DNA from: Salinivibrio kushneri
GTDB taxonomy: Bacteria > Pseudomonadota > Gammaproteobacteria > Enterobacterales > Vibrionaceae
DNA length: 64,000 bases
Direction of reading: 5' to 3'
NCBI RefSeq assembly: GCF_027286325.1
Contig: NZ_CP114589.1
Span: forward strand, 62,001 to 126,000
Shown here: one piece after another, positions 8,552 through 17,075 of the stretch
Layout of the letters: each line of letters begins with the position of its first letter
Position numbering within the stretch: position 1 is the first letter of the stretch
Program-made: the position numbers and the translations under genes
The notes under the pieces: model-generated
What the model saw: the letters and a program-made list of their open reading frames with translations, nothing else
Database searches by the model: none
What the model was told of the DNA's origin: nothing

Positions 8552-9414
8552 TCCATCTCTCCCATGTGCACTTTGGCACCAATTTCCAAAGCCATCGGCA
8601 GGCCGGCTTTCGGGTATTTCGCTTGCATGGTTTTCATCAGCTCAGCACTGTCTTTGCTGTTTGCTTTCGCCTCGGCAAAGTCTTGCAAATACTGCTGGGC
8701 AAAGGCGATGGTGTCAGCGTTTAGCGCCGTCCCCGCGGTCATATGTCCTGGGATCACCACGTTAGGCTTCAGTGCTGCCATTTCTTCTAGCTGTGCGGCC
8801 CAACCTTCACGTGCTTGATCAGATTGTGCGTCTGCCATCCAAAGGTGAACATTGCCATACACAGCGACGTTGCCCAGGATCGCCTCGTTGGCTGGGATCC
8901 AAAGATACGGGCGGTGTGCCAACTCACCTTTCGCGCCACGAATTTCAATCTTACGGCCGTCCAGTGTCAATGATGAACGGGTATAGGCAGCTGGCACCAC
9001 TGGGTTTTGCGGGGCATTGTCACCCATTTTTGGGGCCCAAAATGCCATTTTTCCATCCAGTTTTTCTGCAATCGTGGCACGTACTGCCGGTGTAGTGATC
9101 ACTTTTGCGTCAGGGAACATGCCGTGCAGCACTTCCGCACCAAAGTAGTAATCTGGGTCGGCTTGGCTGATAAAGATGGTGGTCAGCTCTTTCCCAGAGT
9201 CCAGCACCTTAGCGGCAATACGTAGCGCGTCTGCTTTAGTAAAGCCCGTATCAACCACCATGGCTTCGGTTTCGCCGTACACCACGGTTGAGTTTACGTG
9301 GAAGCTGTTACCATCCGCGTTATACACGTCTAGGTTCAAGGGTTCAGCATTATTTGCTGCCATTGCGCTACCGGTCAGTAATAAAGAGGCAGCTAGGGTT
9401 TTTATCAATTTCAT
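8545..9414 (-). CDS. Secreted MBL-fold protein with altered metal-binding motif
   Basis: A 289-aa protein with a clear Sec signal peptide (residues 1-20, ending GSAMAA). The metallo-beta-lactamase fold is recognisable from MVVDTGFTKADAL (strand and DTG), the later VIPGHM (His224) and the length. However, the normal H-x-H-x-D-H zinc motif reads Q84-A-D86-P-D88-Y89 (within ISQADPDYYFG), so three of the four usual ligands are replaced; only Asp88 remains. It may bind a different metal set, or serve a non-hydrolytic role in the periplasm. It is the first gene of a two-gene unit with the DsbA-like protein and is divergent from a LysR gene. I recall variants of this motif in other bacteria, so it is unlikely to be a sequencing error. 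Confidence 0.8.
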   Translation of the reverse strand: MKLIKTLAASLLLTGSAMAANNAEPLNLDVYNADGNSFHVNSTVVYGETEAMVVDTGFTKADALRIAAKVLDSGKELTTIFISQADPDYYFGAEVLHGMFPDAKVITTPAVRATIAEKLDGKMAFWAPKMGDNAPQNPVVPAAYTRSSLTLDGRKIEIRGAKGELAHRPYLWIPANEAILGNVAVYGNVHLWMADAQSDQAREGWAAQLEEMAALKPNVVIPGHMTAGTALNADTIAFAQQYLQDFAEAKANSKDSAELMKTMQAKYPKAGLPMALEIGAKVHMGEMEW

Positions 9415-9590
9415 CGTCGTGCTCCGTTGTTTTGCATTCGGTGTTGAGATGCTGTGCAGTTTACGGGCTCGACTTGTTCGGATATATAGCTAATAATTTG
9501 CATCATTGTTTCATATTTCGATCATATTGATACTTCGTCGCCATGCATCACACGATCGATATTGTTTATAGCCAACCTCGGAGCACACTC

Positions 9591-10493
9591 ATGGATAAAC
9601 TTACTGCGGCAAGAGTCATGGTAGATGTCGCCCTGACTCAAAGTTTTACCGCCACTGCCGAGCGGCTTGAGATGTCGCGCCCCATGGTGACTCGTCATGT
9701 CGACGCGCTGGAAGACTGGTTAGGCGTACGCTTATTGCAGCGCACCACGCGCAAAGTATCGTTAACCTCCGCCGGCGAGCAAAGCTTGCCACAACTGGAA
9801 CAATGGGTTGAGCAAGCCAATGCCCTGACACAGCAATGGCAGCAAGAGACGGGCTTGACTGGCAAAGTACGGGTGGCGACCAGTATGTCGTTCGGTTTTG
9901 CGCAACTGATCCCCGCGGTAAAGCCCTTTATGGACTCTCATCCCGGGGTAGACGTAGATATTGAGGTACAGGATAAAGCAGTCGACTTGATTGCGGAACG
10001 GATTGATATTGCCATCCGTATTGCGTCCAACCCAGACCCTTCCCTAATTGGTCGCCCGATCGCCGCGTGTGATTCCGTCTTGGTGGCGGCACCGGATTAT
10101 TTAGCCGCCCATGCACCCATCCGCTCACCAGACGATCTCACCGCGCATAGCTGCCTCAGTTACAAGCAATTTAATCGGCCAATTTGGCATTTAGACAAAG
10201 GTGAGGAACACGCCGCGGTTGAGGTGCAAGGTAAGCTGTCTGCCAACGAGGCAACTACCTTACTCAGTGCCGCCATCCAGGGAATGGGCGTGAGCATGCA
10301 GCCGGTGTACCTAGCCCATAGTGCCATTGCGCGAGGTCAGCTAGAAGTGGTGCTCCCCGATTGGCAACCCAAAGCGATGGATATCTACGCCTTGTACCCG
10401 TCACGTCGCAATCAACCACCGGCGGTGCGTGCATTGCTAGATGCGCTGATTGCCCACTTCGCAGATAGCGAGTGGGCACCGGTTGCTATTTAG
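9591..10493 (+). CDS. LysR-type transcriptional regulator
   Basis: A 300-residue LysR regulator: an N-terminal winged helix-turn-helix (SFTATAERLEMSRPMVTRHV) and a C-terminal substrate-binding domain (GKVRVATSMSFGFAQLIPAV onward). I chose the ATG at 9591, which is preceded by GGAG with 7-base spacing and starts right at the DNA-binding domain; an in-frame ATG at 9543 would add 16 residues. It is transcribed divergently from the MBL-fold/DsbA-like pair across a 176-bp AT-rich spacer, the usual arrangement for a LysR regulator and its target. The effector is not predictable. Confidence 0.88.
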   Translation: MDKLTAARVMVDVALTQSFTATAERLEMSRPMVTRHVDALEDWLGVRLLQRTTRKVSLTSAGEQSLPQLEQWVEQANALTQQWQQETGLTGKVRVATSMSFGFAQLIPAVKPFMDSHPGVDVDIEVQDKAVDLIAERIDIAIRIASNPDPSLIGRPIAACDSVLVAAPDYLAAHAPIRSPDDLTAHSCLSYKQFNRPIWHLDKGEEHAAVEVQGKLSANEATTLLSAAIQGMGVSMQPVYLAHSAIARGQLEVVLPDWQPKAMDIYALYPSRRNQPPAVRALLDALIAHFADSEWAPVAI

Positions 10494-10548
10494 CCAGCAG
10501 AAAAGTTAACTGAGAAAAGCCATTTAGTAAGAGAAAAAGCACGCCGGC

Positions 10549-11028
10549 TTAATCAGACGATTTTGCTTGCGCGGCATGATAACGCTGAGCTTTAACCAAC
10601 CATTTATCCAGCTGGTTGGCAAAGGCTTGTTTTTGCTGCGGACCAAGCGGAGCAGGCCCGCCGGTGTGCACACCGCTACTGCGCATGGTTTCCATAAAAT
10701 CACGGATATTAAGTCGAGCACGGATGTTTTCTTTGGTCAGCAATTCACCGCGGGTGTTAATCACCGTCACGCCCTTTTCAATCACTTCATCCGCGAGCGG
10801 AATGTCTTGGGTGATCACCAGGTCGCCCGCTTCTGCCTCGGCAACAATTTGGTTGTCCGCCACATCAAAGCCCTTTTCCACCTGACGTGCGCTGGCATAG
10901 GGCGACGGCGGTAAACGAATAAACTGGTTGGCAATAAAGGTGGCTTGAATGTGTGTTCGGTGTGCCGCGCGGACTATCATCTCGCGCATTGCGACCGGAC
11001 AAGCGTCCGCATCTACCCATATTTGCAT
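10549..11028 (-). CDS. yaiI: YaiI/YqxD family protein (UPF0178)
   Basis: A 159-aa cytoplasmic protein of the UPF0178 (YaiI/YqxD) family, recognised by [18 protein letters not shown] at the N-terminus, [19 protein letters not shown] in the middle, and the C-terminal [20 protein letters not shown]. The fold is PIN-like/NYN-like, suggesting a nuclease or nucleic-acid role, but no activity is established as far as I know. I chose the ATG at 11028 because all family members start with this strand-forming segment; the frame extends 15 codons upstream with no conserved sequence. It is the last gene of a run of leftward genes but separated by 64 bp from the hydrolase gene. Confidence 0.9.
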   Translation of the reverse strand: MQIWVDADACPVAMREMIVRAAHRTHIQATFIANQFIRLPPSPYASARQVEKGFDVADNQIVAEAEAGDLVITQDIPLADEVIEKGVTVINTRGELLTKENIRARLNIRDFMETMRSSGVHTGGPAPLGPQQKQAFANQLDKWLVKAQRYHAAQAKSSD

Positions 11029-11092
11029 GCTGGTTCTCTTAGCGTTAGCGTCAATGCCTGCATTAAACCCCAATTCACCGCAAAATGAAACG

Positions 11093-12190
11093 TTACCCCT
11101 GCGTCGTATTCGTGTTTAGCTCGGGCACGCAGATAGTTGTCGGTCTTGGTTGCCCACTCTCAAACTGTGCTAACCAAGCCGTTAAGCATGGCATCACACC
11201 ATCGGCGAACGCTGCCTCCCCCTGCCACCAAATCCGTGTCAGTGTTAACCAGCGGTGACGCTTACTGTACGCATTGGCGATGTTGTCGGTGCGCAGTAGG
11301 CTGTGATCGGCATGTTCAAACACACGCACGTGATAAAAAGGCAGCGGCGCGTTAGCAAGCAGTTGATGATAGATTGAAGCGGTTTTATCCGAATCGACAT
11401 AAGCATCCTGCGCACCAAACAACGCTAACATGGGCACGTTGAGATCGATAAAATCCGCGGTCACATCCGAGGCCCAATTACGTTGTACAAATTGCCAAAA
11501 GGCCTCGCTCATGGGCGCTTTGTCATCCTGATTTATATGGTCTAGATACTGCTGATACGACGCGCCGGATTGAATCAAAGCATCTACTTTCGCCTCGGCC
11601 GCTTGCTCAGTCGCACTCTCTGACTCACTGTATCCGGTGGCTAATCGCCGTTGACGTCCAGAATACTCGGATTGCGCCATCCAGTTGACCGCCCCGCCGA
11701 CACTGATCAAAAAGTCGATATCTTCCACTTGGTGCACCACCTTAGGGATCACCCAACCGGCTTGGCTAAAGCCCATCAACCCCAGCTTGCCATCCTTTAG
11801 CCCCAAGGTTTGGCGCAAATAGCGAATCGCCGCCGCGACTTCATCGGCGCGATCTTGCATCGATTGCGACCGCCAATCCCCGCTGGAATCCCCCACGCCC
11901 GGCTTATCCCAAGACAACGCACACCACCCATTCGCCGCTAACACTCGCCAAAGTGGGAGGTAATAGCCAAACGCATCGGTCGGCACGTCACCCGAGCCAT
12001 GCACAAACACCACACACTGATGTGGCGTCTCTGTACCCAAAGGTAAAATTAACTCACCGGCGAGCTGATTATCGCCAGCGTTAAAGTGAATGGCTTGACG
12101 CTTAAGCCCCGCATTTGGGTCATCCATGACTATCACCACAAACGCGCCTATCAGCACCAGCGCTATCAAACCTCGCTTTAGCCACTTCAT
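11093..12190 (-). CDS. Membrane-anchored alpha/beta hydrolase
   Basis: A 365-aa serine hydrolase with an N-terminal membrane anchor or uncleaved signal ([20 protein letters not shown]), so the catalytic domain probably faces the periplasm. The alpha/beta hydrolase core shows the oxyanion region [18 protein letters not shown], the nucleophile elbow GFSQAG, an acid in [12 protein letters not shown], and a catalytic His in FEHADHSLL. It resembles the acyl-CoA thioester hydrolase/prolyl oligopeptidase-like esterases; the substrate is unknown. The ATG at 12190 follows GGAGGGAGAAAGGGG; an upstream in-frame TTG is less likely. It lies 27 bp after the mipA-like gene and is probably in the same operon as the two-component system. 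Confidence 0.8.
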   Translation of the reverse strand: MKWLKRGLIALVLIGAFVVIVMDDPNAGLKRQAIHFNAGDNQLAGELILPLGTETPHQCVVFVHGSGDVPTDAFGYYLPLWRVLAANGWCALSWDKPGVGDSSGDWRSQSMQDRADEVAAAIRYLRQTLGLKDGKLGLMGFSQAGWVIPKVVHQVEDIDFLISVGGAVNWMAQSEYSGRQRRLATGYSESESATEQAAEAKVDALIQSGASYQQYLDHINQDDKAPMSEAFWQFVQRNWASDVTADFIDLNVPMLALFGAQDAYVDSDKTASIYHQLLANAPLPFYHVRVFEHADHSLLRTDNIANAYSKRHRWLTLTRIWWQGEAAFADGVMPCLTAWLAQFESGQPRPTTICVPELNTNTTQG

Positions 12191-12217
12191 CCCCTTTCTC
12201 CCTCCACCCAATTACCG

Positions 12218-12976
12218 CTAAAAGGTGTATAAATAGCCGGTATTGAACGACCAAAGATCGTCTCTATCAACAATCGGGCTGTCTGATACTTCATCGCCAT
12301 AGTGGCCATAACTCACCCCCAGCAGCAGATGATGCGCACGGCCAAGCGTGTAATAGAGATTGAGATCAGATTGAAGCGTGCAGGTTTCATCAGGTTGATA
12401 AGTGGCTCGGCCAGCTTTGGCGTCTTGGGCTGACACGCCAACGTAATAACGACTCACCGCACTACCCACGCAAGTCAGTGACAATTGTGGATCCACCACC
12501 CATTGGCCTTGCTCTATCGGCGCGCCATAGCGGGCCACTACCGTGCCACTGTTATGATTATCCGAGATATCATGATGGTAGCCGAGCTCAAAATAGCCCA
12601 CCGACGTTATCCAGCCGGTAGTTAGATTAGCGGTATATACCTTATCGAGACTTTTCATATCCTTGAGGGTTTTGCTGTCACCGCGGGTGTGATCGCCAAA
12701 CACATCGTCGCCCACGCCCGCCGACACATACCAGCTGTCACCCTCGGCGAGATACACACCTAGGGTATCGTTGCGATAAAAAATCCCCTCCCATTGCGCC
12801 TCAACCACCAGCTCAATATCTTGGTCATCTTCACCATCTTTATAAATCGACGGCTCGGTATAGCCGACCAAACCGACGGTTAGATAATTATCCCCAGACA
12901 CGCTGTCGGTTTGCGCGTGTCCAACCCAGGGCACCAAGATCAAAACTAAACAGATAAGTGTGACAAATGGCTTCAC
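12218..12976 (-). CDS. MipA/OmpV family outer membrane protein
   Basis: A 252-aa outer membrane beta-barrel candidate. It has a signal peptide (VTLICLVLILVPWVGHA), alternating beta strands and a C-terminal phenylalanine (GYLYTF), typical of proteins inserted by the BAM complex. Patterns such as GVYLAEGDSWYVSAGVG, ELGYHHDISDNHNSG and the final strand fit the MipA/OmpV family. The start codon is GTG, preceded by GGAGA with 7-base spacing. It follows the sensor kinase gene by 72 bp on the same strand; MipA/OmpV genes are often paired with two-component systems that sense envelope stress or antimicrobial peptides. That regulatory link is an inference here. Confidence 0.8.
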   Translation of the reverse strand: MKPFVTLICLVLILVPWVGHAQTDSVSGDNYLTVGLVGYTEPSIYKDGEDDQDIELVVEAQWEGIFYRNDTLGVYLAEGDSWYVSAGVGDDVFGDHTRGDSKTLKDMKSLDKVYTANLTTGWITSVGYFELGYHHDISDNHNSGTVVARYGAPIEQGQWVVDPQLSLTCVGSAVSRYYVGVSAQDAKAGRATYQPDETCTLQSDLNLYYTLGRAHHLLLGVSYGHYGDEVSDSPIVDRDDLWSFNTGYLYTF

Positions 12977-13048
12977 TGGCGATTCTCCATAATGGCGAGG
13001 TAACTGAGAGTTCGCCCTTATCTTGAAACAACCGGTATTAAGAAAACC

Positions 13049-14338
13049 TTAAGCTCGCTCCCTCAAATTGTGCGCGGCTTCCCAATTGATAACCGCCCTC
13101 GCCATCTGAGCGTCGCACTGAAATTCAAAATGCCAGTTGAGCTGACCGGCAATGCGCTCAACAAGCTGTAGGCCCAGACCAAATCCCAGCTGATTCTCGT
13201 CGACGTCTGAATCAATAGGGTTGGCAATCGAAAACTGCCCGTTGGTGACCTTAATCTCAATCACGCCGGGCGCACTGTAGGTGAGCGCATTGCGAATCAG
13301 GTTGGCGCTCGCAATGCGAAATAGGTCCCTCTCGATACAAATAGGATCACTGTGATTGCCAATATGGACAGTCACTGGCTTGTGCGCAGCAAGATACGCC
13401 AGCTCATCCACCAGGGTTGCGCACAGCGAGCCAAGGTCGACCTTTGATTGACGAACTTTATCCGGATGTTGCCGCGCCAGCCAAAGCAGTGATTCAGACA
13501 GCGCCATCATATTAGCGTTGGCACGCGAGGCGCGCTGCAAGGCCGGATAACTGGCATCCTTGTCACCGATGCGCAGTGACAAGGTATCCAAGGAAGCCTG
13601 CATAATCGCCAAGGGCGTACGCAGCTCATGGCTGGCATGCTTTAAAAACTGCTGCTCCCGTTGGTTATGCTCACGCACCTGTTGCAGCGAGGCCATTAAG
13701 TGGTCGGCGATTTGGTTAACTTCACGTACCGAAAAGCACACATCGATAGCTTGATCAGGGTGTGTTTTTACTCGCGCCGACCATGCCACCAACTCTTTGA
13801 GTGGCTTCAATGCATTGTTGAACAACAGCCCAATCACGGTGACAAGCACCAGCATAAAAGCGGCAATTAACACGCTGGCATCGGCCAAAGAGCGCTCGAC
13901 AATCATGGCAGCTAATGCTTCGATTTTTTCTGCCGCTTCAAACTCGACCAAGTATAGCCCTTGCGATAGGTGCTCGCGGGAGTACACCAAATAGCCATAT
14001 TCACGTGCTCCACTATCGTTGATACGCTGAATTTCTATCGGATCATCGGGTTGTATCGGCTCCGAGGAAAACAAATCACGCACCGATTTTGGGATAGCCT
14101 GCCAATCTCGATACGCACTGACAGTGTCGCTTTGGGGCAATGGGTAGTTAGGATCGGCGGCCAGCTTTTGCTCTAGCTTGATAGCATCGAGCCGCATGTA
14201 GTTTTTACCTGCCTGACTGATTTGATAAAAACTAAACACGGTGACAAGCGCCAATAACCCAATAAAGATCGCCACCGCTATCAACAAAAGCTGGCGACGC
14301 GATTGTGCCGCGAGGCTTCGAACAGGACTTTGGCTCAT
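13049..14338 (-). CDS. Two-component sensor histidine kinase
   Basis: Inner-membrane sensor kinase of 429 aa. Two transmembrane segments (LLLIAVAIFIGLLALVTVF near residue 20 and VLIAAFMLVLVTVIGLLF near residue 160) enclose a periplasmic sensor of about 120 residues. A HAMP-like linker follows, then the HisKA H-box (HASHELRTPLAIM), the N-box (NLIRNALTYS) and the G2 box (GFGLGLQLVERI). The G1 region is degenerate (SIANPIDSD). The start overlaps the stop of the response regulator gene by 4 bp (ATGA), so the two are co-translated. QseC/PhoQ-type architecture; the signal is not predictable. Confidence 0.9.
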   Translation of the reverse strand: MSQSPVRSLAAQSRRQLLLIAVAIFIGLLALVTVFSFYQISQAGKNYMRLDAIKLEQKLAADPNYPLPQSDTVSAYRDWQAIPKSVRDLFSSEPIQPDDPIEIQRINDSGAREYGYLVYSREHLSQGLYLVEFEAAEKIEALAAMIVERSLADASVLIAAFMLVLVTVIGLLFNNALKPLKELVAWSARVKTHPDQAIDVCFSVREVNQIADHLMASLQQVREHNQREQQFLKHASHELRTPLAIMQASLDTLSLRIGDKDASYPALQRASRANANMMALSESLLWLARQHPDKVRQSKVDLGSLCATLVDELAYLAAHKPVTVHIGNHSDPICIERDLFRIASANLIRNALTYSAPGVIEIKVTNGQFSIANPIDSDVDENQLGFGLGLQLVERIAGQLNWHFEFQCDAQMARAVINWEAAHNLRERA

Positions 14339-15009
14339 ACCGGCGCGGCTTCAGAAAGAGACAAACCAATGCCGACATGGGTGTGGATCAGCGTTTTTGC
14401 AAACGGCTTATCAACCACTTTACGCAAATGGTGGAGATGCACGTTAATGGTTCCTTGGCGCACATCCTCGCTAGCCCAAATCGCTTCTTCAATGTCGCTT
14501 TTGGACACCACAGTGGGTGAGCGACGCGCTAACAACAATAAAATATTCCAGCCGATAGGGGTCAATTTAAGCGGCGTGTCACCGCGCGACGCGATATGCT
14601 CTTTGGGATAAATCGTCAGATCAGCGATGGTAATACACTCTCGCACCGGTTGATGACGCCGATGCAAGGCCTGTAAGCGGGCGAGCAACAAAGGCATGGT
14701 GCAAGGTTTGACCACATAATCATCCACGCCAGCGCGAAAACCCTCAAGCTGGTCGGTGTCCGCGCAGCACGCGGTCAGCATTAACACCGGGGTATCAATG
14801 CCCTGCTCACGCAGATCACGACAAACCGCCATACCTTGTGTTTTGGGCAGCATGTTATCGAGAATCACACAATCAAACGTCTGCTGGCTGGCAAGCTGAA
14901 CACCGGTTTCGCCGTTATAGGCAAAATCACAGTCGATATTATGCAGCTCTAGGTACTCTGAAATCGCTAAGCTGAGATCGTGGTCATCTTCAATGATGAG
15001 TATTTTCAT
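14335..15009 (-). CDS. OmpR-family response regulator
   Basis: A 224-aa response regulator with an N-terminal receiver domain (acidic pocket in IIEDDHDL, phospho-acceptor Asp in CVILDNMLPKTQGM, Lys in DDYVVKP) and a C-terminal winged-helix OmpR/PhoB DNA-binding domain (DIEEAIWASEDVRQGTINVH followed by HLRKVVDKP). An unusual LTACCADTD replaces the usual LTARD segment near the conserved Thr. It is the first gene of the leftward unit regulator-kinase-MipA-hydrolase and presumably controls the unit itself and possibly other envelope genes. Confidence 0.92.
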   Translation of the reverse strand: MKILIIEDDHDLSLAISEYLELHNIDCDFAYNGETGVQLASQQTFDCVILDNMLPKTQGMAVCRDLREQGIDTPVLMLTACCADTDQLEGFRAGVDDYVVKPCTMPLLLARLQALHRRHQPVRECITIADLTIYPKEHIASRGDTPLKLTPIGWNILLLLARRSPTVVSKSDIEEAIWASEDVRQGTINVHLHHLRKVVDKPFAKTLIHTHVGIGLSLSEAAPV

Positions 15010-15093
15010 GCGACGTGCTCTTCTATCCGTGTCGTTTTTAATCTACACGAATCCACTGAATAAAATACACCCCACTCTTTTGATCTCGCCCGA

Positions 15094-15120
15094 TACAAAA
15101 AAAGCGCCCGCAGGCGCTTT
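15094..15120 (-). terminator. Rho-independent terminator of the DJ-1/PfpI gene
   Basis: Read on the minus strand, AAAGCGCC and GGCGCTTT form a perfect 8-bp stem with a 4-base loop, followed by a run of seven T. It lies 23 bp past the stop codon of the DJ-1/PfpI gene and before the response regulator promoter. Confidence 0.92.
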
Positions 15121-15142
15121 CATCGAGAGACTATCATCTGAC

Positions 15143-15832
15143 TTACTTTAACAACGCCAATACCGCGTTAACACAGGCTTCAGACGAGACTGGGTTTTGC
15201 CCGGTGACCAAGTTGCCATCGGTGACCACATACGAGGTAAAGTCATCCGCTTTCTCGTAAAGACCGCCGTTTTCTTTGAGCATATCCTCAACCAAGAACG
15301 GCACCACCTCAGTCAAGCCAACGGCGGCTTCTTCACCATTGGTAAAACCGGTGACACGTTTACCTTGCACCAGTGGCTCGTCACGATCTGAACGTGTATG
15401 GCGGAACACTGCTGGGCCGTGGCACACCGCACCAACAGGTTTGCCCTGATAGTAGAAAGTCTCAATCAGCTGACGAGAGGTCGGATCTTCCGCTAAGTCC
15501 CACAATGGGCCATGGCCGCCGGGATAGAAAATCGCGTCGTACTCGTACGCATTCACATCGCTCAGCTTGACGGTGTTATTAATCATATCTTGCAGCTCAG
15601 CATCGCCATCAAAGCGGCGTGTGGATTCCGATTGCGCATCTTCCGCTTCGCTGTTTGGGTCAATCGGCGCCGCGCCACCTTTCGGGCTAGCAACCACAAC
15701 GGTTGCCCCTGCATCTTTAAACGCGTAATAAGGGGTGGTGAATTCTTCAAGCCAAAAGCCTGTCTTGTGTCCCGTATCGCCCATGGCATCGTGAGATGTC
15801 AGCACCATCAAAATTTTGTGTTGTTGCATCAT
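15143..15832 (-). CDS. DJ-1/PfpI family protein (Hsp31/glyoxalase III-like)
   Basis: A 229-aa cytoplasmic protein of the type 1 glutamine amidotransferase-like DJ-1/PfpI superfamily. Visible active-site features are a Glu in KTGFWLEEFTTPYY, the nucleophilic elbow Cys in VGAVCHGPAVF, and the following conserved strand and helix. The GHGPLWDL segment and overall length fit the Hsp31/YajL-like subgroup, reported as chaperones or methylglyoxal-handling enzymes; which activity applies here cannot be told. The gene starts with two Met codons behind AGGAGC. It is monocistronic, with its own terminator. Detoxification of reactive aldehydes would match several other modules in this window. Confidence 0.88.
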   Translation of the reverse strand: MMQQHKILMVLTSHDAMGDTGHKTGFWLEEFTTPYYAFKDAGATVVVASPKGGAAPIDPNSEAEDAQSESTRRFDGDAELQDMINNTVKLSDVNAYEYDAIFYPGGHGPLWDLAEDPTSRQLIETFYYQGKPVGAVCHGPAVFRHTRSDRDEPLVQGKRVTGFTNGEEAAVGLTEVVPFLVEDMLKENGGLYEKADDFTSYVVTDGNLVTGQNPVSSEACVNAVLALLK

Positions 15833-16087
15833 CGCTCCTTATTGTCACGCGTTTGGGTAATATTTACTTGGTTTTCATTGAGTAGACTAACAAGACATGA
15901 CTACTAACGTAAAAGGAAGCCAATTCGATCACCATAATCTATTGACGGTTTCTTTACGTTGATTGTCTAACTCTGACCTAATGCTAGCGCAGTAATGACA
16001 CCTAAGCTTGGTATCTCGCTATGATGGACACATTCATCGCTGGCAATCCAGCAACGTTTTAGCTTGAACACATTAAATGAGGTCCAC

Positions 16088-16630
16088 ATGAAGAAAACCT
16101 ATTTACTTGCACCACTGGCTCTAGTTGTCGCACTGGTTGGCTGTGAACAGCAAGCCAACGAACCACAAGAGGCGCAATCGCAAGTCGAATCTAGCTTAGA
16201 CGACGCCCAAAATGCAGTGAAAGAAGGCACAGAGCAAGCGATGGATAGTGCAGAAAACGCCATCGATAGCGCAGAAAACACCGTTTCTGAAATGGTTGAT
16301 CATCATAATGCAAAAACATCACTAGATTGGAACGGTACGTATCAAGGTGTGGTGCCCTGCGCCGACTGTGAAGGTATTGATACCACACTAACTCTAAACC
16401 AAGACAACACGTATTCACTCACCAAAACCTATCTGGGTAAAGAGGGAGAAGCCCTTAAAGAATCAGGCACTTTCAAGTGGGATGAAACAGGCAGTGTCGT
16501 GATCCTTGAAGGCCTGACTGACAGCCCTAACCACTTCTTTGTGGCGGAAAACCAGGTGATCATGCAAGACATGAATGGCGAAACCATCGAAGGCGACCTT
16601 GCTGAGATGTATCACCTGAAAAAGCAGTAA
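16088..16630 (+). CDS. NlpE-like outer membrane lipoprotein
   Basis: A 180-aa lipoprotein: signal peptide ending LVALVGC (lipobox, Cys17 or so), then a low-complexity acidic helical linker (repeats of DSAENAIDSAEN type) and a C-terminal NlpE N-domain. The domain carries the CxxC motif in GVVPCADCEGIDTTLTL and the strand pattern LTLNQDNTYSLTKTYLG seen in NlpE/CutF, which reports envelope and copper stress to Cpx. The long helical spacer before the domain is atypical and could extend it through the periplasm. The ATG at 16088 follows GAGG; an in-frame ATG 24 bp upstream lacks a ribosome-binding site. It is monocistronic. Confidence 0.82.
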   Translation: MKKTYLLAPLALVVALVGCEQQANEPQEAQSQVESSLDDAQNAVKEGTEQAMDSAENAIDSAENTVSEMVDHHNAKTSLDWNGTYQGVVPCADCEGIDTTLTLNQDNTYSLTKTYLGKEGEALKESGTFKWDETGSVVILEGLTDSPNHFFVAENQVIMQDMNGETIEGDLAEMYHLKKQ

Positions 16631-17075
16631 TCTATCAACCTAATCGTACTTAATAAGGGCCTGGCGCTTACGCCATAACCAGCACCAGGCTCTTTCCGCG
16701 TACTCTGTATCCCCTTCCCACACTTCCTCATTTGGCACCAACACTTGCCTGTCTGCACAAATTGGCAGTTTAGTGACAAATTTGTTGCTAATAAAACTTG
16801 ACGGTTTTTCACTCTATGGTTTAACACTTAACTAGAGGCGAAACAAAATCTTATCCGGTGAGCAGGCGAATGGGCCCACTGAGCAGCAATCGCACCAGAC
16901 AGTAGAGTCGCCTAGACAGGACCGCGCAACACTCGCGCTTCCTCCGTTTGTTCGATAACAAGACCGAAAAACGGCACCTTTCTGCACCGGTAATCATACT
17001 TGATCCAAGTTTGATTACCGGTCAGTAGTACGTTTATAAGCGCCACAGTCGTGGTATTGAACAGGAGTCACGCGT
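16631..17075. other. Intergenic region between the NlpE-like gene and doeA
   Basis: About 445 bp with no convincing gene on either strand. It holds a weak hairpin near 16659-16690 (outer arms GCCTGG/CCAGGC, inner GGCG/CGCC) that may end the NlpE-like transcript, and near its right end a long palindrome in front of doeA, listed separately. The middle part shows nothing I can identify. Confidence 0.6.
16986..17022. promoter_or_regulatory. 37-bp palindrome upstream of doeA, probable operator
   Basis: Outer arms ACCGGTAATCA and TGATTACCGGT are perfect 11-bp complements; inside, ACTTG and CAAGT pair around ATC, giving 17-base arms with a single T-T mismatch. It ends 53 bp before doeA. A related element (GGTAAT, TGATT, ACTTGATCC) precedes doeB. 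The Lrp/AsnC-type regulator DoeX encoded in the same cluster is the natural candidate to bind it; EnuR-type regulators are not encoded here. Confidence 0.65.

Noticed and set aside
8051..8818. A 255-codon plus-strand frame antisense to the DsbA-like and MBL-fold genes
   Set aside because: It is the complement of two clearly conserved genes, has no ribosome-binding site and its translation is rich in Cys/His/Arg without any family pattern.
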